A stretch of 64,000 nucleotides of DNA, taken from positions 1 to 64,000 of the forward strand of contig CAYXCZ010000017.1 in the NCBI GenBank assembly GCA_964463695.1, given 5' to 3'. This DNA comes from JALNZU01 sp964463695. Its GTDB lineage: Bacteria > Bacteroidota > Bacteroidia > Bacteroidales > F082. Below the pieces are notes generated by a model that made no database searches, was not told where the DNA came from, and saw nothing but the letters and a program-made list of their open reading frames with translations. Shown one piece after another: positions 7,501-17,264 of this stretch (within the stretch, counting starts at the first letter, position 1; each line of letters starts with the position of its first letter). The translations under genes were made by a program, and so were the position numbers.

Positions 7501-9288
7501 TTACATCTTTTCCGGCATAGCCATGCCAATCAGATTTCCCGCTGTTTTTAAAATGTTGGAGGTAAAGATGCTTATTCCCAAACGGAAGTTTCTCAACTCT
7601 GTATTTTCTTCTTTTAGAATAGGGGAGGCCTGGTAAAATTGATTGAATTCCTTTGCGAGTTCATACATAAAATTAGCCACTAATGCAGGACTCCTGTTTT
7701 CTCCGGCTTGTTTTACAATTGCAGGAAACTCATGTGCTATTTTTAGCAATGCTTTTTCTTTAGGGGCTATCTCATCGATTTTTGACTGAGGGTTAAATAT
7801 GATTCCAGCTTCTGCTGATTTACGAATGATGGATTTGATTCGTGCATGCGTGTATTGAATAAATGGACCAGTATTCCCATTGAAATCAATGGATTCGGTT
7901 GGATTAAACAGCATGGTTTTTTTGGGATCAACTTTGAGCATGAAATATTTAAGAGCTCCAAGTCCAATTTGTTGGTACAATAACTCTGCTTCGCTTTCTG
8001 AAAGGTCTTTTGATTTTCCAAGCTCTTCAGTTGTAAGTCGGGCGGTATTTATCATTTCATCCATTAAATCATCAGCATCCACTACGGTGCCTTCACGCGA
8101 TTTCATTTTACCTTCGGGCAATTCTACCATTCCATACGAAAGATGTTCAATGCCATCAGCCCAACCTTTACCAAGTTTTTTCAATACAAGCTTTAAAACT
8201 TCGAAATGATAATTTTGCTCATTACCAACAACATAAATCATTTTTTCAGGATGATAATTCTCGAAGCGCTGTTGAGCTGTCCCAAGGTCCTGAGTCATAT
8301 AAACAGAAGTTCCATCTGCCCTGAGCAGCAATTTCTCGTCAAGTCCATCGGGTGTTAAATCACACCAGATACTTTGATCTTGCTTTTTTTGAAGGATATT
8401 ACGTTCAAGTCCATCAAGAACTAGTGATTTGCCTAAAAGATAGGTTTCAGATTCGTAATAGATTTTATCGAAATCAACTCCAAGGCGCTTGTAAGTAGCA
8501 TCGAAACCTGCATAAACCCAGTTATTCATCGTTTGCCAGAGGTTTCGAACATCCGTATTTTCCGACTCCCATTGACGAAGCATTTCTTGTGCTTCAGTCA
8601 TCAAGGCGACATTTTTTGCAGCTGAATCTTCAGGTGCACCCAGAGCAATAGCTTCAGCAGTTTGTTTTTTTAATTCCTGATCGAACTTTACATACATAGA
8701 TCCGACGAGTTTATCACCTTTCATTCCAACCTCAGAAGGTGATTTTTGACTCCATTTCTGCCAGGCGATCATGGACTTACAAATATGTATACCTCTGTCG
8801 TTGACCAGGTTAACTTTTGTCACCTGGTATCCATTGGCTTTTAGTATTTCAGCCACACTCCACCCTAAAAGATTATTTCGAATATGCCCAAGGTGAAGAG
8901 GTTTGTTCGTATTAGGAGATGAATATTCAATAACTATGTGTTTACCATTTGGAGTTTCGCATCTACCAAATTGAAAATTATCCACAGCATTGTTATAAAA
9001 ACTCATCCAATAGCTATCATCAATCAGGAAATTCAAGAAGCCTTTAACTACATTGAAACGTTTTATGATTGGGAAATGAGCAGCTAAATGTTGCCCGATT
9101 TCGTTCGCGATAATTTCTGGTGTACGCTTTAATTCTTTTGTAAAAGGAAAAACAACGATTGTCAGGTCGCCTTCAAATTCAGGCCGTGTTTTCTGAAATG
9201 TTACGTACCGAGGGTCAGGTTGTTGATTATAAAGTGATTGGAAAGCCTCGTTAAAGGCATTTGAGAGTATAGTTTCAAGCATTTTCAA
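7501..9288 (-). CDS. argS: Arginyl-tRNA synthetase
   Basis: A 595-residue class-I aminoacyl-tRNA synthetase of normal length. It shows the N-terminal ArgRS tRNA-recognition domain, the HIGH-box equivalent HLGHIRNN after SSPNTNKP, the KMSKS-like GKMKSREGTVVDADDL, and a C-terminal DALR-type anticodon-binding domain with GPFIQYTHARI and FNQFY. It charges tRNA-Arg with arginine in the cytoplasm. A minus-strand TAATTTTG box (complement of 9317-9324) lies just upstream, and the divergent gene starts 312 bases away. Confidence 0.97.
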   Translation of the reverse strand: MKMLETILSNAFNEAFQSLYNQQPDPRYVTFQKTRPEFEGDLTIVVFPFTKELKRTPEIIANEIGQHLAAHFPIIKRFNVVKGFLNFLIDDSYWMSFYNNAVDNFQFGRCETPNGKHIVIEYSSPNTNKPLHLGHIRNNLLGWSVAEILKANGYQVTKVNLVNDRGIHICKSMIAWQKWSQKSPSEVGMKGDKLVGSMYVKFDQELKKQTAEAIALGAPEDSAAKNVALMTEAQEMLRQWESENTDVRNLWQTMNNWVYAGFDATYKRLGVDFDKIYYESETYLLGKSLVLDGLERNILQKKQDQSIWCDLTPDGLDEKLLLRADGTSVYMTQDLGTAQQRFENYHPEKMIYVVGNEQNYHFEVLKLVLKKLGKGWADGIEHLSYGMVELPEGKMKSREGTVVDADDLMDEMINTARLTTEELGKSKDLSESEAELLYQQIGLGALKYFMLKVDPKKTMLFNPTESIDFNGNTGPFIQYTHARIKSIIRKSAEAGIIFNPQSKIDEIAPKEKALLKIAHEFPAIVKQAGENRSPALVANFMYELAKEFNQFYQASPILKEENTELRNFRLGISIFTSNILKTAGNLIGMAMPEKM

Positions 9289-9600
9289 TTCTTCTTTAGT
9301 ACATCCAAATAGGTGACAAAATTAGTAAAACAAACGTTACATAAAATTCAGACCTGCTGAGATGTGACAATTGAGAAGGTTTGCAGCAGTAAAATCTATT
9401 CAAAAAATGAGGGATTGCTTGCTATTTTTGCGGTAAAAATGAAATTTGAGAATATTTGTTATTTTAATAACAATATAAAATATTGAATAACAATCAATTA
9501 AAAAATTGTTTATTTTTTGTGTTTGAATAATGGTTCGATTATGAACATAAAAATTTACATTTGCGCATCAAAACCTCAGTTTAACCCTAAATAGTGATTT
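9289..9600. other. Divergent promoter region argS / GTPase gene
   Basis: A 312-bp AT-rich spacer between divergent genes. It holds a -7-like box for argS on the minus strand (9317-9324) and TACATTTG for the plus-strand gene (9556-9563). Nothing else was recognised. Confidence 0.5.
9534..9563 (+). promoter_or_regulatory. Probable promoter of the cyclic-2,3-DPG-synthetase-like gene
   Basis: TACATTTG (9556-9563) fits the TAnnTTTG -7 consensus. TTC, one mismatch from TTG, lies 19 bases upstream (9534-9536). The start codon is 37 bases downstream. Confidence 0.55.
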
Positions 9601-10938
9601 ATGAAAAAAAATGTAATTATTATAGGTGCAGCTGGAAGAGACTTCCACAACTTCAACACCTATTTCAGAGGAAATGAATTATATAATGTTGTTGCCTTTA
9701 CGGCAGCTCAAATTCCTGATATTGATGGCAGGAAATACCCAGCTGCTTTAGCCGGGGAATTGTATCCTGAAGGCATCCCTATTTTTGCTGAATGTGATTT
9801 GGTGAAGTTGATAAATGAGATGAAAGCCGATTTTTGCGTCTTTTCATATAGTGATGTAACTTATCAGAAAGTTATGAGCATCAGTGCAATAGTAAATGCT
9901 GCAGGTGCAAATTTCTTGCTTTTGGGACCAAAAGATACAATGGTAGCCAGTACAAAACCAGTTATCTCTGTCGGTGCAGTTCGCACAGGCTGCGGTAAAA
10001 GTCAGACCTCACGCAAGGTAATCGAATACCTTATGGCAAAAGGTTTAAAAGTGGTTGCGGTTCGTCACCCAATGCCTTATGGCGATTTGGTAGCCCAAAA
10101 AGTGCAACGATTTGCCAAAGTGGAGGATCTCGAACTACACAAATGTACTGTTGAAGAAATGGAAGAATACGAACCACATGTTGTACGTGGTAACGTTATC
10201 TATGCAGGAGTTGATTATGAAGCAATTTTGAGAGCTGCAGAGCAAGATCCTGATGGTTGTGATGTAATTTTATGGGATGGTGGAAATAATGACTTCCCAT
10301 TTTATAAACCAGATTTAAGTATTACTGTCGTTGACCCACATCGTCCTGGACATGAACTTACTTATTATCCTGGTGAAGTAACCTTACGCATGGCGGATGT
10401 TGTTGTAATTAATAAGATGGATAGTGCTGGTCCTGAAGCTATTCAAACAGTTCGTGAAAACATCCAGAAAGTTAATCCTAAGGCTATTGTAATTGATGGT
10501 GCTTCTCCAATTAAAGTGGATGATATGTCAATTATTAAAGGCAAACGGGTTCTCGTTGTTGAAGATGGTCCAACTCTTACACATGGTGAAATGAAGATTG
10601 GAGCAGGAACAGTAGCTGCAATGAAATTCGGAGCAGCCGAACTTGTTGATCCACGTCCATTCCTTGTTGGAAAGCTTGCTGAAACATTTAAAATTTACCC
10701 AAATATTGGTACTTTGCTACCAGCAATGGGATATGGTGAACAGCAACTGAAGGATTTAGAAGCTACTATCAACAATACAGATTGTGATTCAGTTGTTATA
10801 GGTACTCCGATCGATCTTAACAGAATCGTTACTATCAAAAAACCAAATACCCGTGTTTATTATGATCTTCAAGAAATTGGTTTTCCAAATCTTGACCAGG
10901 TATTAACTGAGTTTGTTGAAAAACACAAATTAGTGTAG
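9601..10938 (+). CDS. P-loop GTPase, cyclic 2,3-diphosphoglycerate synthetase-like
   Basis: A 445-residue cytoplasmic protein. The N-terminal part (1-120) looks Rossmann-like (VIIIGAAGRDFHNFN). A central P-loop, GAVRTGCGKSQTS (about 125-137), is followed by DVILWDGGNNDFPF (Walker-B-like) and VVINKMD (NKxD guanine-specificity motif). The family is named after the archaeal enzyme that cyclises 2,3-diphosphoglycerate, but bacterial members are widespread and their role is unproven. Annotating it as a GTPase is therefore safer. It is followed by a terminator and then by a separately promoted flavodiiron gene, so the two are neighbours but probably not one operon. Confidence 0.82.
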   Translation: MKKNVIIIGAAGRDFHNFNTYFRGNELYNVVAFTAAQIPDIDGRKYPAALAGELYPEGIPIFAECDLVKLINEMKADFCVFSYSDVTYQKVMSISAIVNAAGANFLLLGPKDTMVASTKPVISVGAVRTGCGKSQTSRKVIEYLMAKGLKVVAVRHPMPYGDLVAQKVQRFAKVEDLELHKCTVEEMEEYEPHVVRGNVIYAGVDYEAILRAAEQDPDGCDVILWDGGNNDFPFYKPDLSITVVDPHRPGHELTYYPGEVTLRMADVVVINKMDSAGPEAIQTVRENIQKVNPKAIVIDGASPIKVDDMSIIKGKRVLVVEDGPTLTHGEMKIGAGTVAAMKFGAAELVDPRPFLVGKLAETFKIYPNIGTLLPAMGYGEQQLKDLEATINNTDCDSVVIGTPIDLNRIVTIKKPNTRVYYDLQEIGFPNLDQVLTEFVEKHKLV

Positions 10939-10960
10939 TAAAATACAGCTTTGTTTATCG

Positions 10961-10993
10961 AGAGGTTGCCCAATTTGGGTAACCTCTTTTTTT
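10961..10993 (+). terminator. Terminator after the GTPase gene
   Basis: An 11-bp stem with one G-T pair, AGAGGTTGCCC (10961-10971) and GGGTAACCTCT (10977-10987), has a 5-base loop and is followed by seven Ts. It is 22 bases past the stop codon. Confidence 0.85.
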
Positions 10994-11028
10994 ACAAACC
11001 AAATACTGAGACAATCGTCATTTTGGTT

Positions 11029-11058
11029 TTGATATTCTTGCTATTATTCCTACTTTTG
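11029..11058 (+). promoter_or_regulatory. Promoter of the flavodiiron gene
   Basis: TTG (11029-11031), then 19 bases, then TACTTTTG (11051-11058) gives an exact fit to the Bacteroidota primary promoter consensus. The ATG is 42 bases further on. Confidence 0.75.
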
Positions 11059-11100
11059 CTCTTGTAAATTTCTATGAAGAATATCTTTTAAATAGTTGAT

Positions 11101-12306
11101 ATGGAAGAAGTTAATGTGTTAAAGGTTGCAAATGATGTTCATTGGATTGGTGTTTTAGACAAGGAAATTGTGACATTTGATGTTGTGATGGAAACAAAGT
11201 TTGGAACAACTTACAATAGTTACTTTATTAACGCTGACCGAAAAGCTGTCATAGAAACTGTAAAGGAAAAATTTTGGCCTGAATACGAAGCAAAGCTCAG
11301 GTCGCTGATGAATCCGGAAGAAATCGAGTTTATTGTGATGAATCACACCGAACCTGATCATTCGGGTTGTGTTGGTAAACTTTTACAACTTGCCCCAGAC
11401 GCTGTTATTGTTGGTACAGGTAATGCAATTAGGTATTTAAAAGATTTGACTACAGTACCCTTTAAAAGCATACAAGTAAAAGATGGTGATGAGCTCGATC
11501 TAGGAAACAAGACATTAAGATTTATTAGTGCACCCAATCTGCATTGGCCTGATACCATGTATTCCTATCTGGTTGAAGAAAGAGTATTATTCACATGTGA
11601 CTCATTTGGTGCGCATTATGCTGATGATCGCATGTTCGATGATCTCGTCGGCGATTGGGATGAATCCTTTAAGTATTATTTTGACATGATTTTAAAGCCT
11701 TTTAGCAGATTTATGCTAAAGGCAATTGAACGTATCAGACCTTTGGATATCGATGTGATCTGTACGGGTCACGGGCCCATTCTTCGATCAACATGGCGCA
11801 AATATGTCGATCTTTCAGAACGGTATGCCCGAGAGGCACTTGCATTGCCGCAGCGAACAAGAGTTTATATTCCTTATGTTTCGGCTTACCACAAAACCGG
11901 TGCTCTTGCTCAGGCAATTGAAGCCGGATTAAAATCGAATCCTGAGATTGAAGTATGTGTACAAGATATTGAACATACAAGTTTGGGAGATATTGACATG
12001 CAGGTAGCAATGGCATCTGGAATTATAATTGGTAGTCCCACTATCAATCAAAATATTTTACTTCCAATCTACCGGCTTTTTGCAGTTATTAGCCCGTTGC
12101 GTGACAAAGGAAAGCTGGCTGGTGGTTTTGGTTCATATGGATGGAGTGGGGAAGGAATGAAAATCATCCGCACTAATCTTGAGAATCTTAAATTACAATA
12201 TACTGAGGATGATGTGTTTGTTAAGTTTTCACCTGATGGAACTGACTTAGAAAGAGCATCTAGTTATGGAAAAAGATTTGGAAATCTGTTGTTAGCGAAT
12301 CAATAA
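11101..12306 (+). CDS. A-type flavodiiron protein (FprA family O2/NO reductase)
   Basis: A 401-residue cytoplasmic protein of typical length. The metallo-beta-lactamase-like domain (1-250) keeps the diiron ligand pattern: HTEPDH (H82, E84, D86), NLHWPD, CDSFGAH and CTGHGP. The C-terminal flavodoxin domain (about 255-398) binds FMN and contains YVSAYHKTGALA and GGFGSYGWSGEG. Family members reduce O2 to water and/or NO to N2O with electrons from rubredoxin or NADH:rubredoxin oxidoreductase, protecting anaerobes. Neither rubredoxin nor a flavin reductase domain is fused here. It has its own consensus promoter, and a lipoprotein gene begins 36 bases after its stop, probably in the same transcript. 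Confidence 0.94.
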   Translation: MEEVNVLKVANDVHWIGVLDKEIVTFDVVMETKFGTTYNSYFINADRKAVIETVKEKFWPEYEAKLRSLMNPEEIEFIVMNHTEPDHSGCVGKLLQLAPDAVIVGTGNAIRYLKDLTTVPFKSIQVKDGDELDLGNKTLRFISAPNLHWPDTMYSYLVEERVLFTCDSFGAHYADDRMFDDLVGDWDESFKYYFDMILKPFSRFMLKAIERIRPLDIDVICTGHGPILRSTWRKYVDLSERYAREALALPQRTRVYIPYVSAYHKTGALAQAIEAGLKSNPEIEVCVQDIEHTSLGDIDMQVAMASGIIIGSPTINQNILLPIYRLFAVISPLRDKGKLAGGFGSYGWSGEGMKIIRTNLENLKLQYTEDDVFVKFSPDGTDLERASSYGKRFGNLLLANQ

Positions 12307-12342
12307 AATGAGGAAAAAGGCGTTAGCTCCTGAAACAGCAGT

Positions 12343-13188
12343 ATGAGAAAACTCTATCAAGCACTTTTTGTTGGAATTATCTTTGCCATATTGGTTGGAT
12401 CAATTTCATGCAGTGTTGAGCGTAAAATCGCAAAACAGTACATTAACAAAGCTGACAGTGTTTCGATAATGGTGTTGTTTCCTACCAATGTTTTTGTTGT
12501 TAATGAGAAAGCCACTGAAAGTAGAGGTAGTTTTCTTTTTGCTGAGGCTCAACAAGATACATCCTTACTTAACAGCAGTTTATTGCTGCCACTTTTGAAT
12601 GACGATTCAATTTTACAGCCTTTCAGGAAAAGTTTTTTGAAGGAGTTGAAGCAATACCGTTTTAATGTATACGAACTTTCGCAGATGGAAGAATTTATGA
12701 AGTTGTCGGGAAAGGCATATTTTTTGAATATTGCTCAGATTGAACTGCAAGAGTATCTTACTGTTTATGAAGATGCTATAACAGTTGGTGAGCAAGTCTA
12801 TACAAAATCAATATATTTAAATGGTATCAATATTGGAAGTTGGTTTGAAGTTACCACGGTAGATTCGAAAGAAGGTGAAAATTATTTTCCGGTTCTATTT
12901 GCTACTCATGACTTAACAGATCGTTGGAATGGTTATTTCACACAAAAGTTTCTGACTGGTGAAATTGAATACAGGCTCAATATTGATACATTAACTACAG
13001 CGGACGTTAAAACATTTGCCAGTTATCTTGGACGCTTATATGGAGCGTATACCTTTGATTATTTAATGAATAAAGAAATAACAAAAAAGGTTCCAAGCCA
13101 AAACAGAACGGATATTTACTATCGTTACGATCCCTACAAACAAATGATATTTATTACTGATGAGGATAAATTCGTAGAAATCGAATAA
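12343..13188 (+). CDS. Lipoprotein of unknown function
   Basis: A 281-residue protein with a lipoprotein signal peptide and lipobox GSISC (C23). The mature part has a SVSIMVLFPTNVFVVNEK strand-like opening, a helical middle, and no motif that I recognise. It probably sits in the outer membrane facing the periplasm. The gene follows the flavodiiron gene at 36 bases on the same strand and converges with trmD, the two stops being only 2 bases apart. A link to the flavodiiron protein rests only on position. Confidence 0.75.
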   Translation: MRKLYQALFVGIIFAILVGSISCSVERKIAKQYINKADSVSIMVLFPTNVFVVNEKATESRGSFLFAEAQQDTSLLNSSLLLPLLNDDSILQPFRKSFLKELKQYRFNVYELSQMEEFMKLSGKAYFLNIAQIELQEYLTVYEDAITVGEQVYTKSIYLNGINIGSWFEVTTVDSKEGENYFPVLFATHDLTDRWNGYFTQKFLTGEIEYRLNIDTLTTADVKTFASYLGRLYGAYTFDYLMNKEITKKVPSQNRTDIYYRYDPYKQMIFITDEDKFVEIE

Positions 13189-13190
13189 AA

Positions 13191-13871
13191 CTACTTCTCA
13201 TTAAGCATTTCGGGACGGCGTTGAGCTGTGCGTTCCACTGCTTTGTTGTAATTCCATGCTTCAATTTTTTTGTCATCACCACAAAGTAGGATAGGGGGGA
13301 CTTCCCATCCTTTGTAAACACGGGGACGCGTATAAACAGGAGGTGATACAAGGCCATCCTGAAAAGAATCGGATAATGCAGAACTTTCGTCGCTTAAAAC
13401 TCCAGGTATGAGGCGAACGATACTATCAGTAAGAACTGCTGCAGCTAATTCACCACCGGAAAGCACATAATCACCTATAGATATTTCCATTGTAATCAGA
13501 TGTTCTCTTATCCGTTCGTCAATACCTTTATAATGACCACATAAAAGAATGAGGTTTTCATTCATTGATAATTTGTTGCTTACTGATTGGTTAAGTATCT
13601 GTCCATCAGGACTAAGATAAATAATTTCATCATAGGACCGTTGCTCTTTCAGAAAACTTATGCAAAGATCAATAGGCTCTATCATCATCACCATACCTGC
13701 ACCACCGGCGAAAGCATAGTCGTCAACGCGTTTGTGTTTATTGGTTGCATAATCACGTAGCTGATGCAAATGAATTTCAACAAGGCCTTTGTTTAAACCA
13801 CGTTTAATGATAGATTCCGAAAACGGTCCTTGAAACATTTCAGGAAAGAGTGTAATTATATCAATGCGCAT
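13191..13871 (-). CDS. trmD: tRNA (guanine-37-N1) methyltransferase TrmD
   Basis: A 226-residue SPOUT methyltransferase beginning MRIDIITLFPEMF, the family's classic start. The knot-forming segments LLCGHYKGIDERI and ISIGDYVLSGGELAA are intact, as is SFQDGLVSPPVYTRP. It methylates N1 of G37 in tRNAs reading CNN codons, using SAM, and so prevents +1 frameshifting. Its start lies 1 base from the stop of the upstream aldehyde dehydrogenase gene, so the two are co-transcribed although functionally unrelated. Confidence 0.97.
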   Translation of the reverse strand: MRIDIITLFPEMFQGPFSESIIKRGLNKGLVEIHLHQLRDYATNKHKRVDDYAFAGGAGMVMMIEPIDLCISFLKEQRSYDEIIYLSPDGQILNQSVSNKLSMNENLILLCGHYKGIDERIREHLITMEISIGDYVLSGGELAAAVLTDSIVRLIPGVLSDESSALSDSFQDGLVSPPVYTRPRVYKGWEVPPILLCGDDKKIEAWNYNKAVERTAQRRPEMLNEK

Positions 13872-13872
13872 A

Positions 13873-15240
13873 TCAGGCTATCCAGTTTATCTTCAAGTTC
13901 ATAAATTCTTTTATTCCGGCATGTGCAAGCTCTTTGCCATATCCCGAATTTTTAATCCCACCGAAAGGAACGCGAGGGTCGCTTTTTACCAGGCTGTTTA
14001 CAAAAACTGCTCCTGCCTCCAGAAAGGGCATAATCTTTCTTGCTTTTTCAAGATCTTTAGTCCAAATACTTACTCCAAGTCCAAAACGGGTATCATTAGC
14101 TAATGCAATGGCCTCATCATCAGTGTTAAAGGGTAAAACGATCATTACAGGCCCAAATGTTTCTTCTTCATATACAGGCATTCCAGGCCGTACATCAGTT
14201 AAAAGCGTTGGCAAATAAATCAAAGGATGATCAGGATGACGGTGACCACCACACAATACTTTAGCTCCCATTGAAACAGAGGTGCTAACCTGTTCTTCAA
14301 TTTTATCAACAAGATCAGGACGAGCCATGGTACCAAGGTCAGTTGATAAATCGAGTGGATCACCTGCTTTCAATGCCAGTAGCGCTTCACTTTGAAACGC
14401 TATAAAAGTCTCATAAACAGAAGAATGTACGATAAAACGCTTAGCAGCGATACATACCTGACCTGCATTCATCATTCTCGAAATCATTCCTGTTGTGCAT
14501 GAATTTAAAAAATCTGCATCCTGGAAAACAATAAAAGGATCAGAGCCACCAAGCTCTAAAACGCTCTTCTTAAGATGTTTACCCGCCAAAGAGGCCACTG
14601 CTCTTCCAGCTTGTTCACTTCCAGTTAAAGTGACGCCTCTAACAAATGAATGCTGAATGATTTCTTCAGATCTATCTGCCTGGATAACAACAGAATGAAA
14701 AACTTCAGAAGGATAACCGGCCTCAACAAATAGTTGCTCAATAGCTTTGGAGCAACCTGTGACATTGGGAGCATGTTTTAGAATTACTGTGTTTCCTGAG
14801 GTGATTGTTGGAACAGAAAAACGAAAAACCTGCCAAAAAGGAAAGTTCCATGGCATAATAGCGAAAAGCACTCCTAGAGGTTCGTAACTTAAATTGACCT
14901 CTTTTGCATCAGTACTAATGGTTTCGTTTGGAAGATGGGAAGACTCAACGATGCTGTAGTGTTTACAGAGCCAGACACATTTTTCAATTTCAGCGAGTGA
15001 TTCACGGAGCGGTTTTCCCATTTCAGATGTAATTAACAGCGCTAAGTCTTGTTTTTTCTCGGAGAGAACTTTTGCAAGTTCAGCTGAAAGCGAACACCGT
15101 TCCAGATGACTTTTTTGTGACCACTTTTTAAAACTTAAGTGAGAGTCAGTAACAATCTGTTGGATATCTTCCGGTGTATCTTGTAAATACTCACTGATTT
15201 TTTCCTGAGTGAAAGGGTTAATACTAAGGAGGGCTTCCAT
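13873..15240 (-). CDS. NAD(P)-dependent aldehyde dehydrogenase, succinate-semialdehyde type
   Basis: A 455-residue aldehyde dehydrogenase. It has the oxyanion-region motif MPWNFPFWQVFR, the cofactor-binding TLTGSEQAGRAVASLAG, the catalytic Glu in KSVLELGGSDPF, the nucleophilic Cys in NAGQVCIAAKRF, and EETFGPVMIV. The start, beginning MEALLSINPFT, matches the short GabD/Sad subgroup, so oxidation of succinate semialdehyde to succinate is the best guess. Other small aldehydes are possible. It is cytoplasmic and heads a two-gene unit with trmD. Confidence 0.88.
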   Translation of the reverse strand: MEALLSINPFTQEKISEYLQDTPEDIQQIVTDSHLSFKKWSQKSHLERCSLSAELAKVLSEKKQDLALLITSEMGKPLRESLAEIEKCVWLCKHYSIVESSHLPNETISTDAKEVNLSYEPLGVLFAIMPWNFPFWQVFRFSVPTITSGNTVILKHAPNVTGCSKAIEQLFVEAGYPSEVFHSVVIQADRSEEIIQHSFVRGVTLTGSEQAGRAVASLAGKHLKKSVLELGGSDPFIVFQDADFLNSCTTGMISRMMNAGQVCIAAKRFIVHSSVYETFIAFQSEALLALKAGDPLDLSTDLGTMARPDLVDKIEEQVSTSVSMGAKVLCGGHRHPDHPLIYLPTLLTDVRPGMPVYEEETFGPVMIVLPFNTDDEAIALANDTRFGLGVSIWTKDLEKARKIMPFLEAGAVFVNSLVKSDPRVPFGGIKNSGYGKELAHAGIKEFMNLKINWIA

Positions 15241-15350
15241 GTTTGTTTATTTACTTTTTGAAGAAATGTAACACAGGCGCAGTTTGCCTGATTTAAAAAG
15301 TCTATTTTTATGCCCAAATTTACGGTATTTACAAAATACACGTCTCAAAT

Positions 15351-17249
15351 ATGAAGAAAAGATATTTATTTCTGTGCTTTCTGTCATTTATATTATTTGA
15401 TATCAGTGTTTTAGCACAGAAAAATGGTTATTATATTCCGCTCGACATTCAGCAAACTTATCAAAAGCAAACCCGTAACGCAATGGGAATGCCTGGTGTT
15501 AATTATTGGCAGAATGAAGTTAACTATGCGATTAAAGCAGAGCTTGACTCAACAACTACATTTATTAGTGGAACAGCTGAGATACACTATATTAATCATA
15601 GTCCTGACTCGCTGGACAGGTTGGTTTTTAATCTTTATCAAGACATATTCCGTAAAGGTAACAGCCGCGATTGGGACATAGGTTTGGCAGATTTACATGA
15701 GGGAACTGAAATAAATCGGTTGGAAATTGATGGAAAAGAAGTTGACACAAAAAACAACCGGAAACTTTACAGACAAGGAACAAAATTGATTGTGAAATTA
15801 CAGAATTCAATTGCCCCCACAGATACAACAATTATCTCGATTGATTGGAGGGTGATGATTCCTCAAACACGAACTGTCAGAATGGGCAAGTATAGTGATT
15901 CAGTCTGCTTTGTTGCTTATTGGTATCCGCAACTAGCTGTTTATGATGATATTGATGGATGGGATATGATTTCCTACAATGGAAGTGTTGAATTCTACAA
16001 TGAATTTGCTGATTATAATGTTAGCCTCACCATACCATCTGGTTTTGCTGTTTGGGCAACAGGTACACTTGAAAATGCTGATGAGGTATACCACCATAAT
16101 GTATACGAACGTTTGAATAAAGCCAGGCAAAGCGATGAAATTATTCAGATTATCCGAAAAGAAGACTACACAAAGAATGAGGTTTTGAAATCTGATAGTA
16201 AGAAAGTTTGGATTTTTGAAGCTCAGAAAGTACCTGATTTTAGTTTTGGAGTTGGAAAAGGAATGCTGTGGGACGCTTCGGGGTTGGTTGTTGACAATGC
16301 TTCGAAAAGGTCTGTCTTAATCAGTGCGGTTTATCCTGAGGATAGTCCTAATTATAAAGAAGTTGCAGCATACAGCCGGAAGAGCATTCAATATATGTCA
16401 GAAGTCATGCCAGGAATACCCTATCCTTATCCTGCAATGACAACAATCAGCAATGGACGCGGAGGAGGCATGGAAACTCCCATGATGGCTAATAATGGTG
16501 CTCCTAAAGATGTTGAGAACGCTTTTAGTTTAACTTTTCATGAAATTGCTCATAGCTATATGCCCTTTTTTATGGGTACAAACGAAAAGAAATATGCATG
16601 GATGGATGAAGGATGGGCTACTCTTTGGCCTTATGTTATGATGGATAGTCTTTATCCTCATTATCAGTATCTTGAAAAATCTGTGGAAGGTTTTGAAAGA
16701 AGTGCAGGCAAAGAAAACGATGTACCTCCAATGGTTCCAAATCAGCTGCTTGCTTCAAATTATGCAAGTTTACGACTAGCCAGCTATGTACGACCTGCAA
16801 TGGCCTATTATTTTTTGGAAGATGCGCTTGGAACTGAAGTTTTTGTGAATGCCCTGAGATTTTATATGAATACATGGAAGGGTAAACATCCTATGCCAAT
16901 GGACTTTATTCGTTCGTTTGAACTTGTGTCGGACAGAGACTTAGGTTGGTTCTTTAACCCTTGGCTTTTTAGATCTGCCTATCCTGATCTGTCCATAAAA
17001 AAAATAACTGAGGATGGATTTGTTATCATTGAGAACAAAGGCGGTTTACCTTTACCTATCGTACTTGAAATGATTTATACTGATCAATCAAAAGAAGAAA
17101 TAAGTTATTCATCTTCAATCTGGGACAAGGAAGAAACAGCGATTATGATTGAAATTCCAATGAATAAAAAAGTTCAAGAGATACAACTTGGAAATAAAAG
17201 AATTCCGGATGTGAACCGAAAAGATAATTATATGTTGTTAATTGATTAA
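15351..17249 (+). CDS. M1-family metallopeptidase, exported
   Basis: A 632-residue protein with a signal peptide ending near VLAQ. The gluzincin zinc site HEIAH (H397, E398, H401) is followed 19 residues later by the third ligand E420 in WMDEGWAT. The upstream substrate-binding GGGMETP corresponds to the GxMEN motif of aminopeptidases. Family members remove N-terminal residues from peptides, and this one would act in the periplasm. There is no T9SS tail. The next gene, a secreted subtilase, begins 15 bases after the stop, so the two peptidases form an operon. Confidence 0.9.
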   Translation: MKKRYLFLCFLSFILFDISVLAQKNGYYIPLDIQQTYQKQTRNAMGMPGVNYWQNEVNYAIKAELDSTTTFISGTAEIHYINHSPDSLDRLVFNLYQDIFRKGNSRDWDIGLADLHEGTEINRLEIDGKEVDTKNNRKLYRQGTKLIVKLQNSIAPTDTTIISIDWRVMIPQTRTVRMGKYSDSVCFVAYWYPQLAVYDDIDGWDMISYNGSVEFYNEFADYNVSLTIPSGFAVWATGTLENADEVYHHNVYERLNKARQSDEIIQIIRKEDYTKNEVLKSDSKKVWIFEAQKVPDFSFGVGKGMLWDASGLVVDNASKRSVLISAVYPEDSPNYKEVAAYSRKSIQYMSEVMPGIPYPYPAMTTISNGRGGGMETPMMANNGAPKDVENAFSLTFHEIAHSYMPFFMGTNEKKYAWMDEGWATLWPYVMMDSLYPHYQYLEKSVEGFERSAGKENDVPPMVPNQLLASNYASLRLASYVRPAMAYYFLEDALGTEVFVNALRFYMNTWKGKHPMPMDFIRSFELVSDRDLGWFFNPWLFRSAYPDLSIKKITEDGFVIIENKGGLPLPIVLEMIYTDQSKEEISYSSSIWDKEETAIMIEIPMNKKVQEIQLGNKRIPDVNRKDNYMLLID

Positions 17250-17264
17250 ACTTAAATAACCATT

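Noticed and set aside
7880..8209. Plus-strand open frame opposite argS
   Set aside because: Antisense shadow of a highly conserved synthetase region; no start context or homology by eye.
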